Origin: an uncultured Clostridia bacterium
GTDB taxonomy: Bacteria; Bacillota; Clostridia; Christensenellales; Borkfalkiaceae
DNA length: 53,847 bases
Assembly: GCA_944342055.1 (NCBI GenBank)
Contig: CALVME010000040.1
Span: forward strand, 1-53,847
Direction of reading: 5' to 3'
This document shows, in pieces, positions 10,981 through 19,704 of this stretch (position 1 is its first letter; every line of letters begins with the position of its first letter). Position numbers and translations under genes: made by a program. A model generated the notes under the pieces. The model saw only the letters and a program-made list of their open reading frames with translations. It ran no database searches and was not told the DNA's origin.

Positions 10981-13431
10981 TTACAGCGCACGGATGACCT
11001 CCACGGGCTTGCGTCTGACCGCCGAACGCACGGGGAAGTAGGTGGAAAGCAGCGCGATGAAGAGCGAGAGCAGCAAAATGCACAGAATGCTCGGCGCGCC
11101 GAAGATGAGAAGTTCAAACGTCAGGTTTGCAAAACTCTCCAGATACAGATTGATGAACAGGCACAAAAGCGGAGAGAGAATGTCTGCGAGCAAGAAACAG
11201 CACATCGTGATGAAGAGCGACTCGATGCAGAAAATTTTGAATACGTCGATCCCGCGCGCGCCGACCGCCCTTAAAATACCGATTTCTTTTTCCTTGCCAC
11301 GAATGGACACGGTAATGAAATTGAACAAAAGAAGGCAGGCGAACGCCGCGAGCACGCAGCCTGCGATCATGACGATGCGCTCGATGACTTCGAGCACTTC
11401 GTCCACCTCCTGCACGGACTCCACAACCATGTTTTGCATCTGATAGCGCGCGTCTCCAGCGTACACTCCCTGCGCCGACACGATCGTCTTTAACTGCGAA
11501 GCGCCCGTCTCGTTCAGCGACGTGACGGCAAGATTGTAGAGCGGCTGTCCCGCCTCTTTCGCTTCAGAGACGTCCGGATGCCTGTACTCCGTCTCGCCGG
11601 AAGCATAGGTCGGATCGGTGTGCGTCACGACGTCCGTAAAATCGGCGCCGTCCGGTTTGAGCGCATAATAGGCGCCCTTGCCGATGAAAAGCACGCGCTG
11701 GAAGCTGTTGCTGAGAAGGTCGTTGAGCTCATAGTAATTTTGCCGATCTTCATAGTAATTCGGATTGCCGAAGTAGGTCATGGATGCAACGTCTCTGAGG
11801 TAGGCATATGCTTCGGAAATTTCCCCGCAATCCAGGACGGCGGTCACGGTGACGCTTTCTCCCAAAGTCAGATAGATGGTCTTGCCTACCATCTCCTCGA
11901 CGGTAGAAACAGTCTCCGGTTCAGAGACGATGGCGCCGTTCTCTCCGATCTCGTAATAGCCGCAATCCATAAACATTTTCGCAAAAAAACTCGAGATCGC
12001 AACTTCATAAGGAGAACTCGGATATTCGCCGCAAATGATTTCAATCCCGTGATCGGCGAGCTCCTCTTCCGACATTTCCGAGAACCCGAGAATGCGGTCG
12101 GTGTAATAGTACCCGGATCTCGCCTCGCTTCCCGCATTCCGGAGAGAAATGGTGGACAAGCGATAGTTATAAACTCCCGCAAAATTCAGGTTCTGATTTT
12201 TTAGATTGAGCGTTTCGATCTCGGCTTCTGTCATGACGGTTTCAAAACCCGTCACGTCGTACTCCCCCAGCTTTTCGTTTTGAAAGCGCACCCGATAATC
12301 TTTCGAGATGGCGACGCCGACGTCGTGCCCCCTGTCGATCGCCCGTGCGATGACGTTGTTTTCGTTGTACATCATGATGGTGGAGAGAAGTCCGAACATG
12401 ACGAACGCGATCGTTGACAGAAAAATCGTAAACGCGAGGCGGAAAGGCTTGCGGCGCATGCTCGAAAGCCCCATCCTCGATGCATGTCTGACGGGCAATT
12501 TGGATTTGATGAATCGGACGCCCCTGCCGTCATAAAGTTTTTCGTCGTCCTGCTGCGTCGGACGGAAGGCCCCTTGCATTCCCCTTGCCCTGGAGGAAAT
12601 CTCGACTTCCTTCGGTTCGGAAGTGATGAAAACATCTCTCTGACAGCCAGTCAGAAAGGCGTTGATCTTCTCCAGGTCGCTCGCGGTCAATTTTGCGCCG
12701 CTGCGCACAGAAATGGCGTTTTCCCCGACAAAAACAATGTTTTCCTCGCCCGCTCCCTGCTCGGAGCGCGTCACGTCAGAGACGATCCTGCCGTCTTTGA
12801 GCTCAATGATGCGATCGGCGTACTGCTCCGCGAAATCCCTGTCGTGCGAAACAACGATGACCAGTTTTTCCCGAGACAGCTTTTTGAGCGTGTCGAATAC
12901 CTGCTTGCCCGTCGCCGAATCGAGCGCCCCCGTCGGCTCGTCCGCCATGATGATCTCGGGATTCTTGACGAGCGCCCGCGCGATCGCCACTCGCTGTTTC
13001 TGTCCGCCCGAAAGGGTGTTCGGCTTCCGCTTTTCCAACCCGTCAAGATCTACCTCGTGCAGAATTTCCGCGACGCGCGCCGCGTCCGCGGTCTTTCCCT
13101 GCAATTCGAGGGCGAGCGAAATGTTTTCCCCGACGGAAAACTCCTCCAAGACGTTGTATTCCTGAAAAATGAACCCCACAAAAGTGTTTCTGTAGCTGTC
13201 AAAGTCGGAAGGCGAAAAATCCTTGCTCGATCTGCCCTTGACGATGACCTCTCCGCTGTCGGCGGCGTCCAGCCCTCCGCAGATATTCAAAAGAGTCGAC
13301 TTCCCCGACCCGCTTTTCCCCAGAAGGAACACCATGCCCCGCTCCTGAAACGACACGGAAACATCGTCGAGCGCGCGCACCGTAACGCCGTTCATGGAAT
13401 ATACTTTTGAAACATTCTTTATTTTCAGCAT
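10981..13431 (-). CDS. MacB/FtsX-type ABC transporter, ATPase fused to permease
   Basis: 816 residues. Residues 1-220 form a LolD/MacB-type ATPase: Walker A LLGKSGSGKST, signature LSGGQKQRVAIARALV, Walker B IIMADEPTGALDS and the H-loop VVSHD. After a linker, a first membrane helix lies near residue 330 (RLAFTIFLSTIAFVMFGLLS), followed by a large extracellular domain of about 300 residues. Three C-terminal helices then form the FtsX domain (VIERIVMIAGCVLAAFACLL ... KEKEIGILRAVGARGIDVFK). Such fusions act in mechanotransmission, in efflux of peptides, antibiotics or lipids, or in sensing cell-wall attack. No partner histidine kinase is nearby. It has its own promoter at 13462-13490. Confidence 0.88.
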   Translation of the reverse strand: MLKIKNVSKVYSMNGVTVRALDDVSVSFQERGMVFLLGKSGSGKSTLLNICGGLDAADSGEVIVKGRSSKDFSPSDFDSYRNTFVGFIFQEYNVLEEFSVGENISLALELQGKTADAARVAEILHEVDLDGLEKRKPNTLSGGQKQRVAIARALVKNPEIIMADEPTGALDSATGKQVFDTLKKLSREKLVIVVSHDRDFAEQYADRIIELKDGRIVSDVTRSEQGAGEENIVFVGENAISVRSGAKLTASDLEKINAFLTGCQRDVFITSEPKEVEISSRARGMQGAFRPTQQDDEKLYDGRGVRFIKSKLPVRHASRMGLSSMRRKPFRLAFTIFLSTIAFVMFGLLSTIMMYNENNVIARAIDRGHDVGVAISKDYRVRFQNEKLGEYDVTGFETVMTEAEIETLNLKNQNLNFAGVYNYRLSTISLRNAGSEARSGYYYTDRILGFSEMSEEELADHGIEIICGEYPSSPYEVAISSFFAKMFMDCGYYEIGENGAIVSEPETVSTVEEMVGKTIYLTLGESVTVTAVLDCGEISEAYAYLRDVASMTYFGNPNYYEDRQNYYELNDLLSNSFQRVLFIGKGAYYALKPDGADFTDVVTHTDPTYASGETEYRHPDVSEAKEAGQPLYNLAVTSLNETGASQLKTIVSAQGVYAGDARYQMQNMVVESVQEVDEVLEVIERIVMIAGCVLAAFACLLLFNFITVSIRGKEKEIGILRAVGARGIDVFKIFCIESLFITMCCFLLADILSPLLCLFINLYLESFANLTFELLIFGAPSILCILLLSLFIALLSTYFPVRSAVRRKPVEVIRAL

Positions 13432-13461
13432 GCCCTACCCCGCACATTGATGTCACAAGAC

Positions 13462-13490
13462 ATTATAACAGTTTTTACCAAAAAATGCAA
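13462..13490 (-). promoter_or_regulatory. Sigma-A promoter of the ABC transporter gene
   Basis: Minus strand: TTGCAT, 17 bases, TATAAT, with a leader of about 25 bases containing a GGGG-rich ribosome-site-like stretch before the ATG at 13431. Confidence 0.72.
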
Positions 13491-13603
13491 ACTTTCGCGG
13501 CGAAAAAAGTCTTATTTTCACAGTTTTGACGCGCCCGCCCCCTGTGTTACGCCCGAAAAGCGGCGCATCGGCATTCAGAGCTCTCCCGCTCCGCGACGCC
13601 TCC

Positions 13604-13637
13604 GCAAAAAAAGAGGACCGATGTCTCGCATCGGTCC
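13604..13637 (-). terminator. Intrinsic terminator of the membrane protein-pgcA operon
   Basis: Minus strand: GGACCGATG, 5-base loop, CATCGGTCC, then TC and a run of seven T. Located 30 bases after the phosphoglucomutase stop codon. Confidence 0.9.
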
Positions 13638-13666
13638 CTTTCTGTCGCAAAGGATAAACACGTCTG

Positions 13667-15388
13667 TTACGATTTTACGGAAGCGAGCAGTTCCGCTACC
13701 GCCGCTTTCATCGATTCCAATCCTGCCTTAGCCGCAGCTTCGTCCTTCGCCTTGACGGAATAGTACACTTTGAGCTTCGGCTCCGTGCCGGAGGGGCGTA
13801 CGCAGATGAACGAACCGTTTGCAAGCTCATAGTAGACGCAGTTGCACTTGGGGATGTTGAGAGCGGTCTTCTCCCCCGTCAGGACGTCCGTTCTGACGTC
13901 TGCGGAATAGTCGCGCACCGCGACGACGGGATAATCCGCAAAGGCGGTGACTCTCTTGGTCTTGAGCGCGTCGACGACAGCGTTCATTTCCTTCATCGCG
14001 TTGAGTCCGGAATACTGCGTGGATACGTTTGTGTCGAGGACGTAACCGTACTTCGCATAGATCTCCTGCAATCTTCCGTAAACGCTCTTGCCGATGTAGG
14101 TGTAGTAGCAAACCATTTCCGCGCAGAGCATGGAAGCGACGACCGCGTCCTTGTCTCTCGCGTGCGTGCCTCTGAGGTAACCGCAAGACTCCTCAAAACC
14201 GAACACATAGGTGTGAGAACCGTCTTTCTCCCACTCTTTGATCTTTTCGCCGATGAACTTGAAGCCGACGGGCGTCTCGAAGAGCGCAACGCCGAAATCG
14301 TCGCAGATCGCCTTCGCCATGCCCGTGGTGACAAAGCTCTTGACGACGGCGGCGTTTGCGGGAAGGGCGTTGTCTTCCTTCAATCTCGTCCGGATATAAT
14401 CGGGCCGCAAAGTACCGCCTTGGTTGCCCGAAAGAGCGGTGAACTCACCCTTGTCGTCCTTGATCGCGACGCCGAGGCGGTCGGAATCGGGGTCCGTTCC
14501 GAAGACGACGTCCGCATGGATCTCATTCGCGAGCGCGATGCCCATCGAGAGCGTCTCCTTGAACTCGGGGTTGGGAACTTTGACGGTAGAAAACTCCGTA
14601 TCCTGCGTCGTCTGCTCCTGCACGACGGTCACGTTGATGCCGAGCTTTTTCAGAATAGTCGTAACGGGCACATAGCCGGAGCCGTGAACGGGCGTATAGA
14701 CGAGTTTGAGATCCTTGCCGCAGCGCTCAACGGCCTCCTTTGAGAGGGTAAGTTTGGAGAGCTCTTCTATGTAAGTCTCATCGAGCTCCTTGGGGACGGG
14801 AAGGATGAGCGGGCTGTCGCAATCGCCCTCTACGGACAGATAATCGGTGATCTCGTTGATGAACCCGACGACGACTGCCGTCGCTTCGGGAGACATCTGC
14901 GCGCCGTCCTCGCCGTACACCTTATAACCGTTGTACTCCTTGGGATTGTGAGAAGCAGTGACCATGATGCCCGCGATGGTATGCAGATAGCGAACCGCGT
15001 AGGAGAGCATGGGAACGGGGTGAACGTCGTCGAAAAGGTACGCTTTGATGCCGTTCTTCGCCAGAACCGCTGCGGAGACTTTCGCAAAGAGCTTCGAATT
15101 GCGGCGGGTATCATATGAGATGACGACGCCGCGCGCCTGTTCCTCTTCGGAGAGCGTCTTGATGTAGCGGGAAAGTCCCTGCGTCGCGCGCATGACGGTG
15201 TAAACGTTCATCATGTTCATTCCGTAACCGATGATGCCGCGCATGCCCGCCGTACCGAATTCAAGCTCCCCGCCGAAGCGATATTCCTGCGCTTTCTCGT
15301 CGTCTGCAATGGAAAGCAATTCTGCTTTCGCCTCTGCGGACAATCTTTCGTCCTGCAACCAACTCTGATAATTAGCCTTGTAGTTCAT
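13667..15388 (-). CDS. pgcA: Alpha-phosphoglucomutase / phosphomannomutase
   Basis: Interconverts glucose-1-phosphate and glucose-6-phosphate, supplying UDP-glucose for envelope glycans; it may also take mannose phosphates. The 573-residue protein has the catalytic serine loop TASHNPKEYNGYKVYG (about 135-150), the metal loop GTDPDSDRLGV, the sugar-binding loop FGFEESCGYL and the phosphate-binding RPSGTEPKLKVYY near the C-terminus. This is the long Bacillus PgcA-type form. The ATG at 15388 follows GGAGGAATAGG; the 12-residue longer alternative lacks support. It lies 41 bases after two membrane-protein genes, so it probably shares their transcript. With galK and galM elsewhere in the window it would complete galactose entry to glycolysis if galT and galE exist. 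Confidence 0.95.
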   Translation of the reverse strand: MNYKANYQSWLQDERLSAEAKAELLSIADDEKAQEYRFGGELEFGTAGMRGIIGYGMNMMNVYTVMRATQGLSRYIKTLSEEEQARGVVISYDTRRNSKLFAKVSAAVLAKNGIKAYLFDDVHPVPMLSYAVRYLHTIAGIMVTASHNPKEYNGYKVYGEDGAQMSPEATAVVVGFINEITDYLSVEGDCDSPLILPVPKELDETYIEELSKLTLSKEAVERCGKDLKLVYTPVHGSGYVPVTTILKKLGINVTVVQEQTTQDTEFSTVKVPNPEFKETLSMGIALANEIHADVVFGTDPDSDRLGVAIKDDKGEFTALSGNQGGTLRPDYIRTRLKEDNALPANAAVVKSFVTTGMAKAICDDFGVALFETPVGFKFIGEKIKEWEKDGSHTYVFGFEESCGYLRGTHARDKDAVVASMLCAEMVCYYTYIGKSVYGRLQEIYAKYGYVLDTNVSTQYSGLNAMKEMNAVVDALKTKRVTAFADYPVVAVRDYSADVRTDVLTGEKTALNIPKCNCVYYELANGSFICVRPSGTEPKLKVYYSVKAKDEAAAKAGLESMKAAVAELLASVKS

Positions 15389-15429
15389 CCTATTCCTCCA
15401 ATTTTCTATACTTATGGAAGACAAGACGC

Positions 15430-16422
15430 TCAGCGCATCTTGGTCTTTTCATACATTTCGTTGTTCGCGAAGAATTTTTCCGTTTCGCCGCGATCCGCGT
15501 TCAGCACGATGGTATCGTAAGCGATGAAATACTTCCTGCCCGTAGCCGTATAGTAGTTCACGAACCGCATGCACACGAGCCACAGCATGCTCGCAGGCAG
15601 CGTCAATAAGATTCCGCTTCCGAGCGTGACGACCGCCATCAGACCGTTCACGAAGACGACGACGTAGACATATACGAGATATCCCGAAAACATTTTGACG
15701 AATTTCTGACGGCTGAACTTAAAGCAGGATTTGACGGAATCGCGGATCTTCATGCCTCCCTCTATCATGCAGGGCATGAGGTTGGAGGTAAACGTAAGTT
15801 TCAAAGTCTGTGCGCAGAGAATGGTGGTCACCGACAGGAACACCGCCACAAATCCCGGCAGGAAAGACATGACGAAGAAAAAGAAGAAATAGCAGACCGC
15901 AACGGTCAAAAGGTCAAACGCAAAGGAAAGGGGCACATAGACGACCAGAAAGCGGCATGCCTTTCCGATATTCTTGACGAGAGAAGAAAAGAAATTGATC
16001 TCCGCATAACAGCTCATGTGCGTATTGACCATATCGCCGAGCACAAAGTCCCCCACTCCCGCGAGAAACTGGTGCACGATGAAGAGAAGCAGCGCCGCGA
16101 GGACGGTGAGCGTGATCGAACCGGCATGCTTGCCGATGAATTCCGAAAAAGCGGCACCGATCGCCTGCATGTGCGTATTGATCTGCGTGAAAGGGATGAG
16201 CTCGGAATTGACCAAAGCTTTCACGACTTCGGAAGCGAGCGTCTGTATCTGCACCCAAACGTCGCTCGCAAAAAACGAATCAAACAGCGACGTCATACCG
16301 GGAATGAAAAAAGCGAGAAAGATCGATCCGGTCAGAAGAATCACGACGAGCCGATACAGCAGATATTTGTAGATCTTATTGAAGTTGTCCAGCATGACCT
16401 GAAAGGCGTTGCGAAAAATCAT
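15430..16422 (-). CDS. Polytopic membrane protein of unknown function (2)
   Basis: 330-residue integral membrane protein, not recognised as a named family. It begins MIFRNAFQVMLDNFNKIYKY, then has a first hydrophobic segment (RLVVILLTGSIFLAFFIPGM). A soluble loop of about 60 residues and about five further long hydrophobic stretches follow, one of them very Phe-rich (AVCYFFFFFVMSFLPGFVAV). The C-terminus is charged and cytoplasmic-looking (NADRGETEKFFANNEMYEKT). Its start overlaps the stop of the preceding membrane-protein gene (ATGA, 16419-16422). The two proteins resemble each other in size and topology and may form a heteromeric complex. Location before phosphoglucomutase hints at an envelope role, but nothing proves it. 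Confidence 0.75.
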   Translation of the reverse strand: MIFRNAFQVMLDNFNKIYKYLLYRLVVILLTGSIFLAFFIPGMTSLFDSFFASDVWVQIQTLASEVVKALVNSELIPFTQINTHMQAIGAAFSEFIGKHAGSITLTVLAALLLFIVHQFLAGVGDFVLGDMVNTHMSCYAEINFFSSLVKNIGKACRFLVVYVPLSFAFDLLTVAVCYFFFFFVMSFLPGFVAVFLSVTTILCAQTLKLTFTSNLMPCMIEGGMKIRDSVKSCFKFSRQKFVKMFSGYLVYVYVVVFVNGLMAVVTLGSGILLTLPASMLWLVCMRFVNYYTATGRKYFIAYDTIVLNADRGETEKFFANNEMYEKTKMR

Positions 16423-17255
16423 ACTCTTCTCCTCTTATAAGCAGGTTTCAGATCTTCCCGTTCCATCTGCGCTTCTTCGAAATAAGCGACTTCCATGAGC
16501 ACGCCGAGATAGAGGAAGAAGAAAAGATAGATGAAGAAAACGACGGGCGCAAGCGTGATCGTTCCGCCAAGCGCGCACACGCCCAGGACCACGTTTCCGA
16601 TCACGTAGGGAAGGACGAGCGCGAGCAACATCGGATTTTTCTTGGTTTCGACCAGATGCGCCGCATAGGTAAGCGACTCAAACATACGGAACCCCGTGAT
16701 AAGCTGGCAAGGCAGCCAAAGCAAAATACGCGATATGGTATAGAGCATGAGATAGGTAAACAGGATCAGCAGCAGGACAAAGAAAATATACGCCGCCACC
16801 GCGCTGTTCTGAAAGATCGCCACACAACCGACTCCCGCGAGAGACACGGCGAAGATCCAGACAAAATAGACGATCCCCGAAAAAAACGCAACGACGACGG
16901 TCGCGACGATGTTGTCGTTGAGTTTGGAAAAAATGCCGTTGAGCGTTCTCTTACCGATCCGCATGTGTTTTTCGATGAGGGCGATCATGACCGCCATGAA
17001 GAGACAGCTCACGAAGAAGCCGATCACAGACAGGATCGCGAGATACCACTGGGAGACGTTGATCGCCGAAAACGCACAGAAAAAATCGGAGAAGGTGCAT
17101 TCCAGCAATTTTCCCGTAAAAAATTCGGACAAAAACTCCTCGTATCGGATAAAATCGAAAGCCCCGGCATACACAAATGCGGGGAGCAATCCGAGCAATA
17201 TGATACACCAGAGATTTTTGAACATATATTTCAAAGTTTTCACTATGTATTTCAT
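16419..17255 (-). CDS. Polytopic membrane protein of unknown function (1)
   Basis: 278-residue integral membrane protein, first gene of the unit with membrane protein 2 and pgcA. After MKYIVKTLKYMFKNL come about six hydrophobic segments, including WCIILLGLLPAFVYAGAF, LAILSVIGFFVSCLFMAVMI and YIFFVLLLILFTYLMLYTIS. The tail is basic (KPAYKRRRV). The start at 17255 was chosen because the -10 box TATAAT lies 7 bases upstream, so an earlier start at 17264 or 17345 would lie within or before the promoter. No ribosome site is present; a leaderless message is predicted. No family recognised. It lies just downstream of the capsid cassette but has its own promoter, so it is probably not part of it. Confidence 0.75.
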   Translation of the reverse strand: MKYIVKTLKYMFKNLWCIILLGLLPAFVYAGAFDFIRYEEFLSEFFTGKLLECTFSDFFCAFSAINVSQWYLAILSVIGFFVSCLFMAVMIALIEKHMRIGKRTLNGIFSKLNDNIVATVVVAFFSGIVYFVWIFAVSLAGVGCVAIFQNSAVAAYIFFVLLLILFTYLMLYTISRILLWLPCQLITGFRMFESLTYAAHLVETKKNPMLLALVLPYVIGNVVLGVCALGGTITLAPVVFFIYLFFFLYLGVLMEVAYFEEAQMEREDLKPAYKRRRV

Positions 17256-17262
17256 ACGCTTC

Positions 17263-17291
17263 ATTATACTACAAGTTCCCCCCAAAGTAAA
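17263..17291 (-). promoter_or_regulatory. Promoter of the membrane protein-pgcA operon, predicts leaderless mRNA
   Basis: Minus strand: TTTACT, 17 bases, TATAAT, then seven bases and the ATG at 17255. It lies in the gap after the last capsid-cassette gene. Confidence 0.68.
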
Positions 17292-17341
17292 GAGTTTTTG
17301 AGAAAAAAGCCTCGGATTTTTCTCCCCGCGCCATCTGTGTT

Positions 17342-17857
17342 TCAAATGCTGTATTGCTGTAAAATCGAATAAAGCGCCGCGTAATAGTCTCCCAGATACT
17401 CCCTCGCCACTTTGTCGGAAGCATACTGTCTCATGCGCTCGATCCCGTCTTCGACGGACAGATAATACGCCTGCACCACTTCTACGCGCTCCAGCATGGA
17501 CAAATTGTAATCGACGAGATAGGGCGCATCCGTCGAGCCCGAGCTCCCGGAGTCGCCTCCCGAACCGGAACCGCCGCCCGAACTTTGGGTAGCATTTGCC
17601 AGATTGAACTGCGTCCTTTCCACGAGTTCGGCAAGGTCTTTTTCGTATTGTTCCTCAAGCTCCGCACACATCTCGTCGTAGACGGAAGAGCGGGCCATAC
17701 CGTTGGCAAGAAGCAACAGCCGCGCGCTCTTTTTGTCCGACTCGAGCGTCTTTTTCATCTCTTCTTTGTGAATCTGCGCATTTCTCAGAATGAGGATCTG
17801 CTGCAAGTTGAGCGCCGACATCTCCTCTTCCGTCAACTCAATGACATCAATAATCAA
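17342..17857 (-). CDS. Phage-cassette protein with two helical parts joined by a Gly/Ser linker
   Basis: 171 residues, last gene of the capsid cassette. Residues 1-93 are charged and helical (EEMSALNLQQILILRNAQIH, DEMCAELEEQYEKDLAELVE) and could form a coiled coil. Residues about 94-110 are almost all Gly and Ser (SSGGGSGSGGDSGSSGST), a flexible linker. The rest is a second helical part (MLERVEVVQAYYLSVEDGIE ... YAALYSILQQYSI). Translation appears to begin at TTG (17857) because GGAGGTG lies 7 bases upstream and the gene overlaps the previous one by 11 bases. No family recognised. Position after the adaptor and propeller genes suggests a minor virion or internal protein. It could instead be a cargo or scaffold factor. 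Confidence 0.72.
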   Translation of the reverse strand: MIIDVIELTEEEMSALNLQQILILRNAQIHKEEMKKTLESDKKSARLLLLANGMARSSVYDEMCAELEEQYEKDLAELVERTQFNLANATQSSGGGSGSGGDSGSSGSTDAPYLVDYNLSMLERVEVVQAYYLSVEDGIERMRQYASDKVAREYLGDYYAALYSILQQYSI

Positions 17858-19097
17858 TCAGCGTCACCTCCGTTTCTTCGATCTTCGCCCTGTCAAAGGC
17901 TTCTATGCGGAGCGCAAACCGCCTGCCCCGCAGATAGGGACGGAAGCAATGCGGCAGTCTCGCAGTGTAACTACGCTTGCCGTGTTCGGATCGGACGGCA
18001 AAAGAGATCTCCCCTCTCCCGAACAATTCCACTTTCTTGAGCATTTTTCTTCCGTTTCCGAGACCGAATTCCGTCATGCCGCTCTCCCAGCTCCGCTCCG
18101 TCGGCTGCGAGCCGATCCCCTCCGCGAACGAGAGCCACCTGTCTCCCGTATAAAACGTATCTCCCGAGAGCGCATGCGCGTCCGCTCTGTAAATGCACGT
18201 TTTTCCGTCCGAAAACACGAGCAGCACCCTCTCTCCCCGCACGCTTCCCGACAGGACGTACTTACCTCCGAAAAAGGAGGCTTCCGCGTCCCGCATGCGC
18301 ACGTCGAAGATCTTGACGGCGTCCTCACCGTCGAAGCGGTAGATTCCGTCGTCCGCGAGAAAACACACGCCGTCTCCCGTACTGCACACCGTATCGCCGA
18401 CGACGCCGCGGCAGGGAAATTTTTTCTCGACCGCCTTAAAGTTGCGATTGTCGCCGAAGGCGCGGAAAACCGTCACTCCCGCATCGCGGAAGAGATACAG
18501 CCTCTCCCCGAAAGAGAGCATCGCGCAGACCTCCCCGAACGCGGAGGGCAGATAGGCGTAGCCTGCGTCCTGCAACCCCTGCGTCCAGCGGAAGGGATCG
18601 AGCGTCGCGGAAAATCGCAGCTTTTCTCCGTCCCAGACGAACAGGCGTTCATAATGAAACGCAGCATATTCGGCAAAGACGCCGCTCTTTTGCTGCATCG
18701 TCCCCTCCGAAAAGACATACCACTCCCCGCCGTTGAAAAAAAGCAGTCCCCGCTTGTGGTCGGAGAGCGTGACTTCCGCCGTGCGCGGTGGCGCGGAAAA
18801 AGCGGCTGCGGCGACGTAGCCTAACGCAGTCAGCCGATAGAGCTTGTTGTCCTCTCCGCAAAAGAAGCGCTCGGCGCCGTAAGCGTAACCGCGCAGGGGC
18901 GGAGAAGGCGCCGCGTAGACGGAATTGCGCACGAAACCGTCGGCGGAGACGAGCCCGCCCTCCTCGCAGAAACCGAAGGCGCGCAGGGGCAAGAGCGCTC
19001 CGCTCGCCTTTTCTTCATAAGGAGTGTGGGCAAGCGAAAAACGTAATTTCTTCTCTTCCGAACTCGGATAGACATTCCTTTCATAGCTCACAACCAT
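17847..19097 (-). CDS. Beta-propeller-like phage head plug/hub candidate
   Basis: 416 residues, no signal peptide or membrane helix. The sequence is a series of short beta-rich repeats with aromatic and glycine turns (AERFFCGEDNKLYRLTALGY, HYERLFVWDGEKLRFSATLD, MLSFGERLYLFRDAGVTVFR, GDGVCFLADDGIYRFDGEDA). FSATLDPFRWTQG resembles the segment in P22 gp10-type DNA-stabilisation proteins, which are propeller-like hubs that plug the portal. Its place after terL, portal, scaffold, capsid and adaptor genes matches P22 gene order. The ATG at 19097 follows GGAGG by 7 bases and overlaps the previous gene by 10 bases. The gp10-like role is inference from order and fold pattern; a receptor-binding or cargo protein is possible. 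Confidence 0.7.
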   Translation of the reverse strand: MVVSYERNVYPSSEEKKLRFSLAHTPYEEKASGALLPLRAFGFCEEGGLVSADGFVRNSVYAAPSPPLRGYAYGAERFFCGEDNKLYRLTALGYVAAAAFSAPPRTAEVTLSDHKRGLLFFNGGEWYVFSEGTMQQKSGVFAEYAAFHYERLFVWDGEKLRFSATLDPFRWTQGLQDAGYAYLPSAFGEVCAMLSFGERLYLFRDAGVTVFRAFGDNRNFKAVEKKFPCRGVVGDTVCSTGDGVCFLADDGIYRFDGEDAVKIFDVRMRDAEASFFGGKYVLSGSVRGERVLLVFSDGKTCIYRADAHALSGDTFYTGDRWLSFAEGIGSQPTERSWESGMTEFGLGNGRKMLKKVELFGRGEISFAVRSEHGKRSYTARLPHCFRPYLRGRRFALRIEAFDRAKIEETEVTLIDY

Positions 19098-19642
19098 TTT
19101 CTTGCCTCCATGCGTCTTTTGGGCGAAACGGCGCAAGAAGCGATCAGTCCGTCTTTATACTTCTTGTCGAAGGTGGCAGCCTCATCATACAACCCGTTCA
19201 TCGTATAGTATTCGCAAACCACGCCGTAAGCGATCACGGCGGGCGGAATTTGTCTGAGCAATTCGCAATCGTCCTCGGGATTTTTATCCTCCGGCAAATA
19301 GGTATAGACGATCGCGCACTTGCCGCGCCTCGTCTCGATGCGGTCGGGAAAAAGTCGGTAGCGCAGCCCCTCTCCGCGTTCGGATTCCACGCGAAGGACG
19401 TTGACGACGGCTCTGCTCAGAGAGGAGAGCGACACGGTGCCGTTTTCCGCCTCGGCGATCTCCCTCTTTGTCAGCGCCAGATAGTTGACCGCGATGTCCT
19501 GTTCCACGATGCGATAGCAGTCGAGAAATTTGTCGAGTTCGCGTTCCGAGTCCGCTTCATACGTCGTTCCCTTCAAAAATGATGCGACATCCTCCCTGTC
19601 CGCCAGCCGCGCGGCGAGCGACAGGATCGTTCTGACTTTCAT
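19088..19642 (-). CDS. Head-completion/adaptor-like phage protein
   Basis: 184 residues. MKVRTILSLAARLADREDVA begins a helical protein with LDKFLDCYRIVEQDIAVNYL and a later beta stretch (CAIVYTYLPED). The C-terminal helical part includes AVIAYGVVCEYYTMNGLYDE and FDKKYKDGLIA. Head-tail connector proteins of the gp6 and P22 gp4 type are small helical proteins at this genomic place, right after the capsid gene, and their C-terminal halves often read Y-x-x-x-N-x-x-x-E-A like this. The ATG at 19642 has a GGAGGAA site. Assignment rests on position and general character, since I see no diagnostic motif. It follows the terminator at 19661-19691, so it should be made in lower amount than the capsid protein. 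Confidence 0.68.
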   Translation of the reverse strand: MKVRTILSLAARLADREDVASFLKGTTYEADSERELDKFLDCYRIVEQDIAVNYLALTKREIAEAENGTVSLSSLSRAVVNVLRVESERGEGLRYRLFPDRIETRRGKCAIVYTYLPEDKNPEDDCELLRQIPPAVIAYGVVCEYYTMNGLYDEAATFDKKYKDGLIASCAVSPKRRMEARKWL

Positions 19643-19660
19643 GCATTCCTCCTCGTTGAT

Positions 19661-19691
19661 AAAAAAGGCGCCCGCCTCAGCGGCGGGCGCC
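19661..19691 (-). terminator. Intrinsic terminator directly after the major capsid gene
   Basis: Minus strand: perfect 10-bp stem GGCGCCCGCC with a 5-base loop, then TTTTTT. It sits 14 bases past the capsid stop codon and ahead of the adaptor gene. That is the usual way phages set capsid protein above connector proteins. Confidence 0.92.
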
Positions 19692-19704
19692 CGTCTCGCT
19701 CGGT

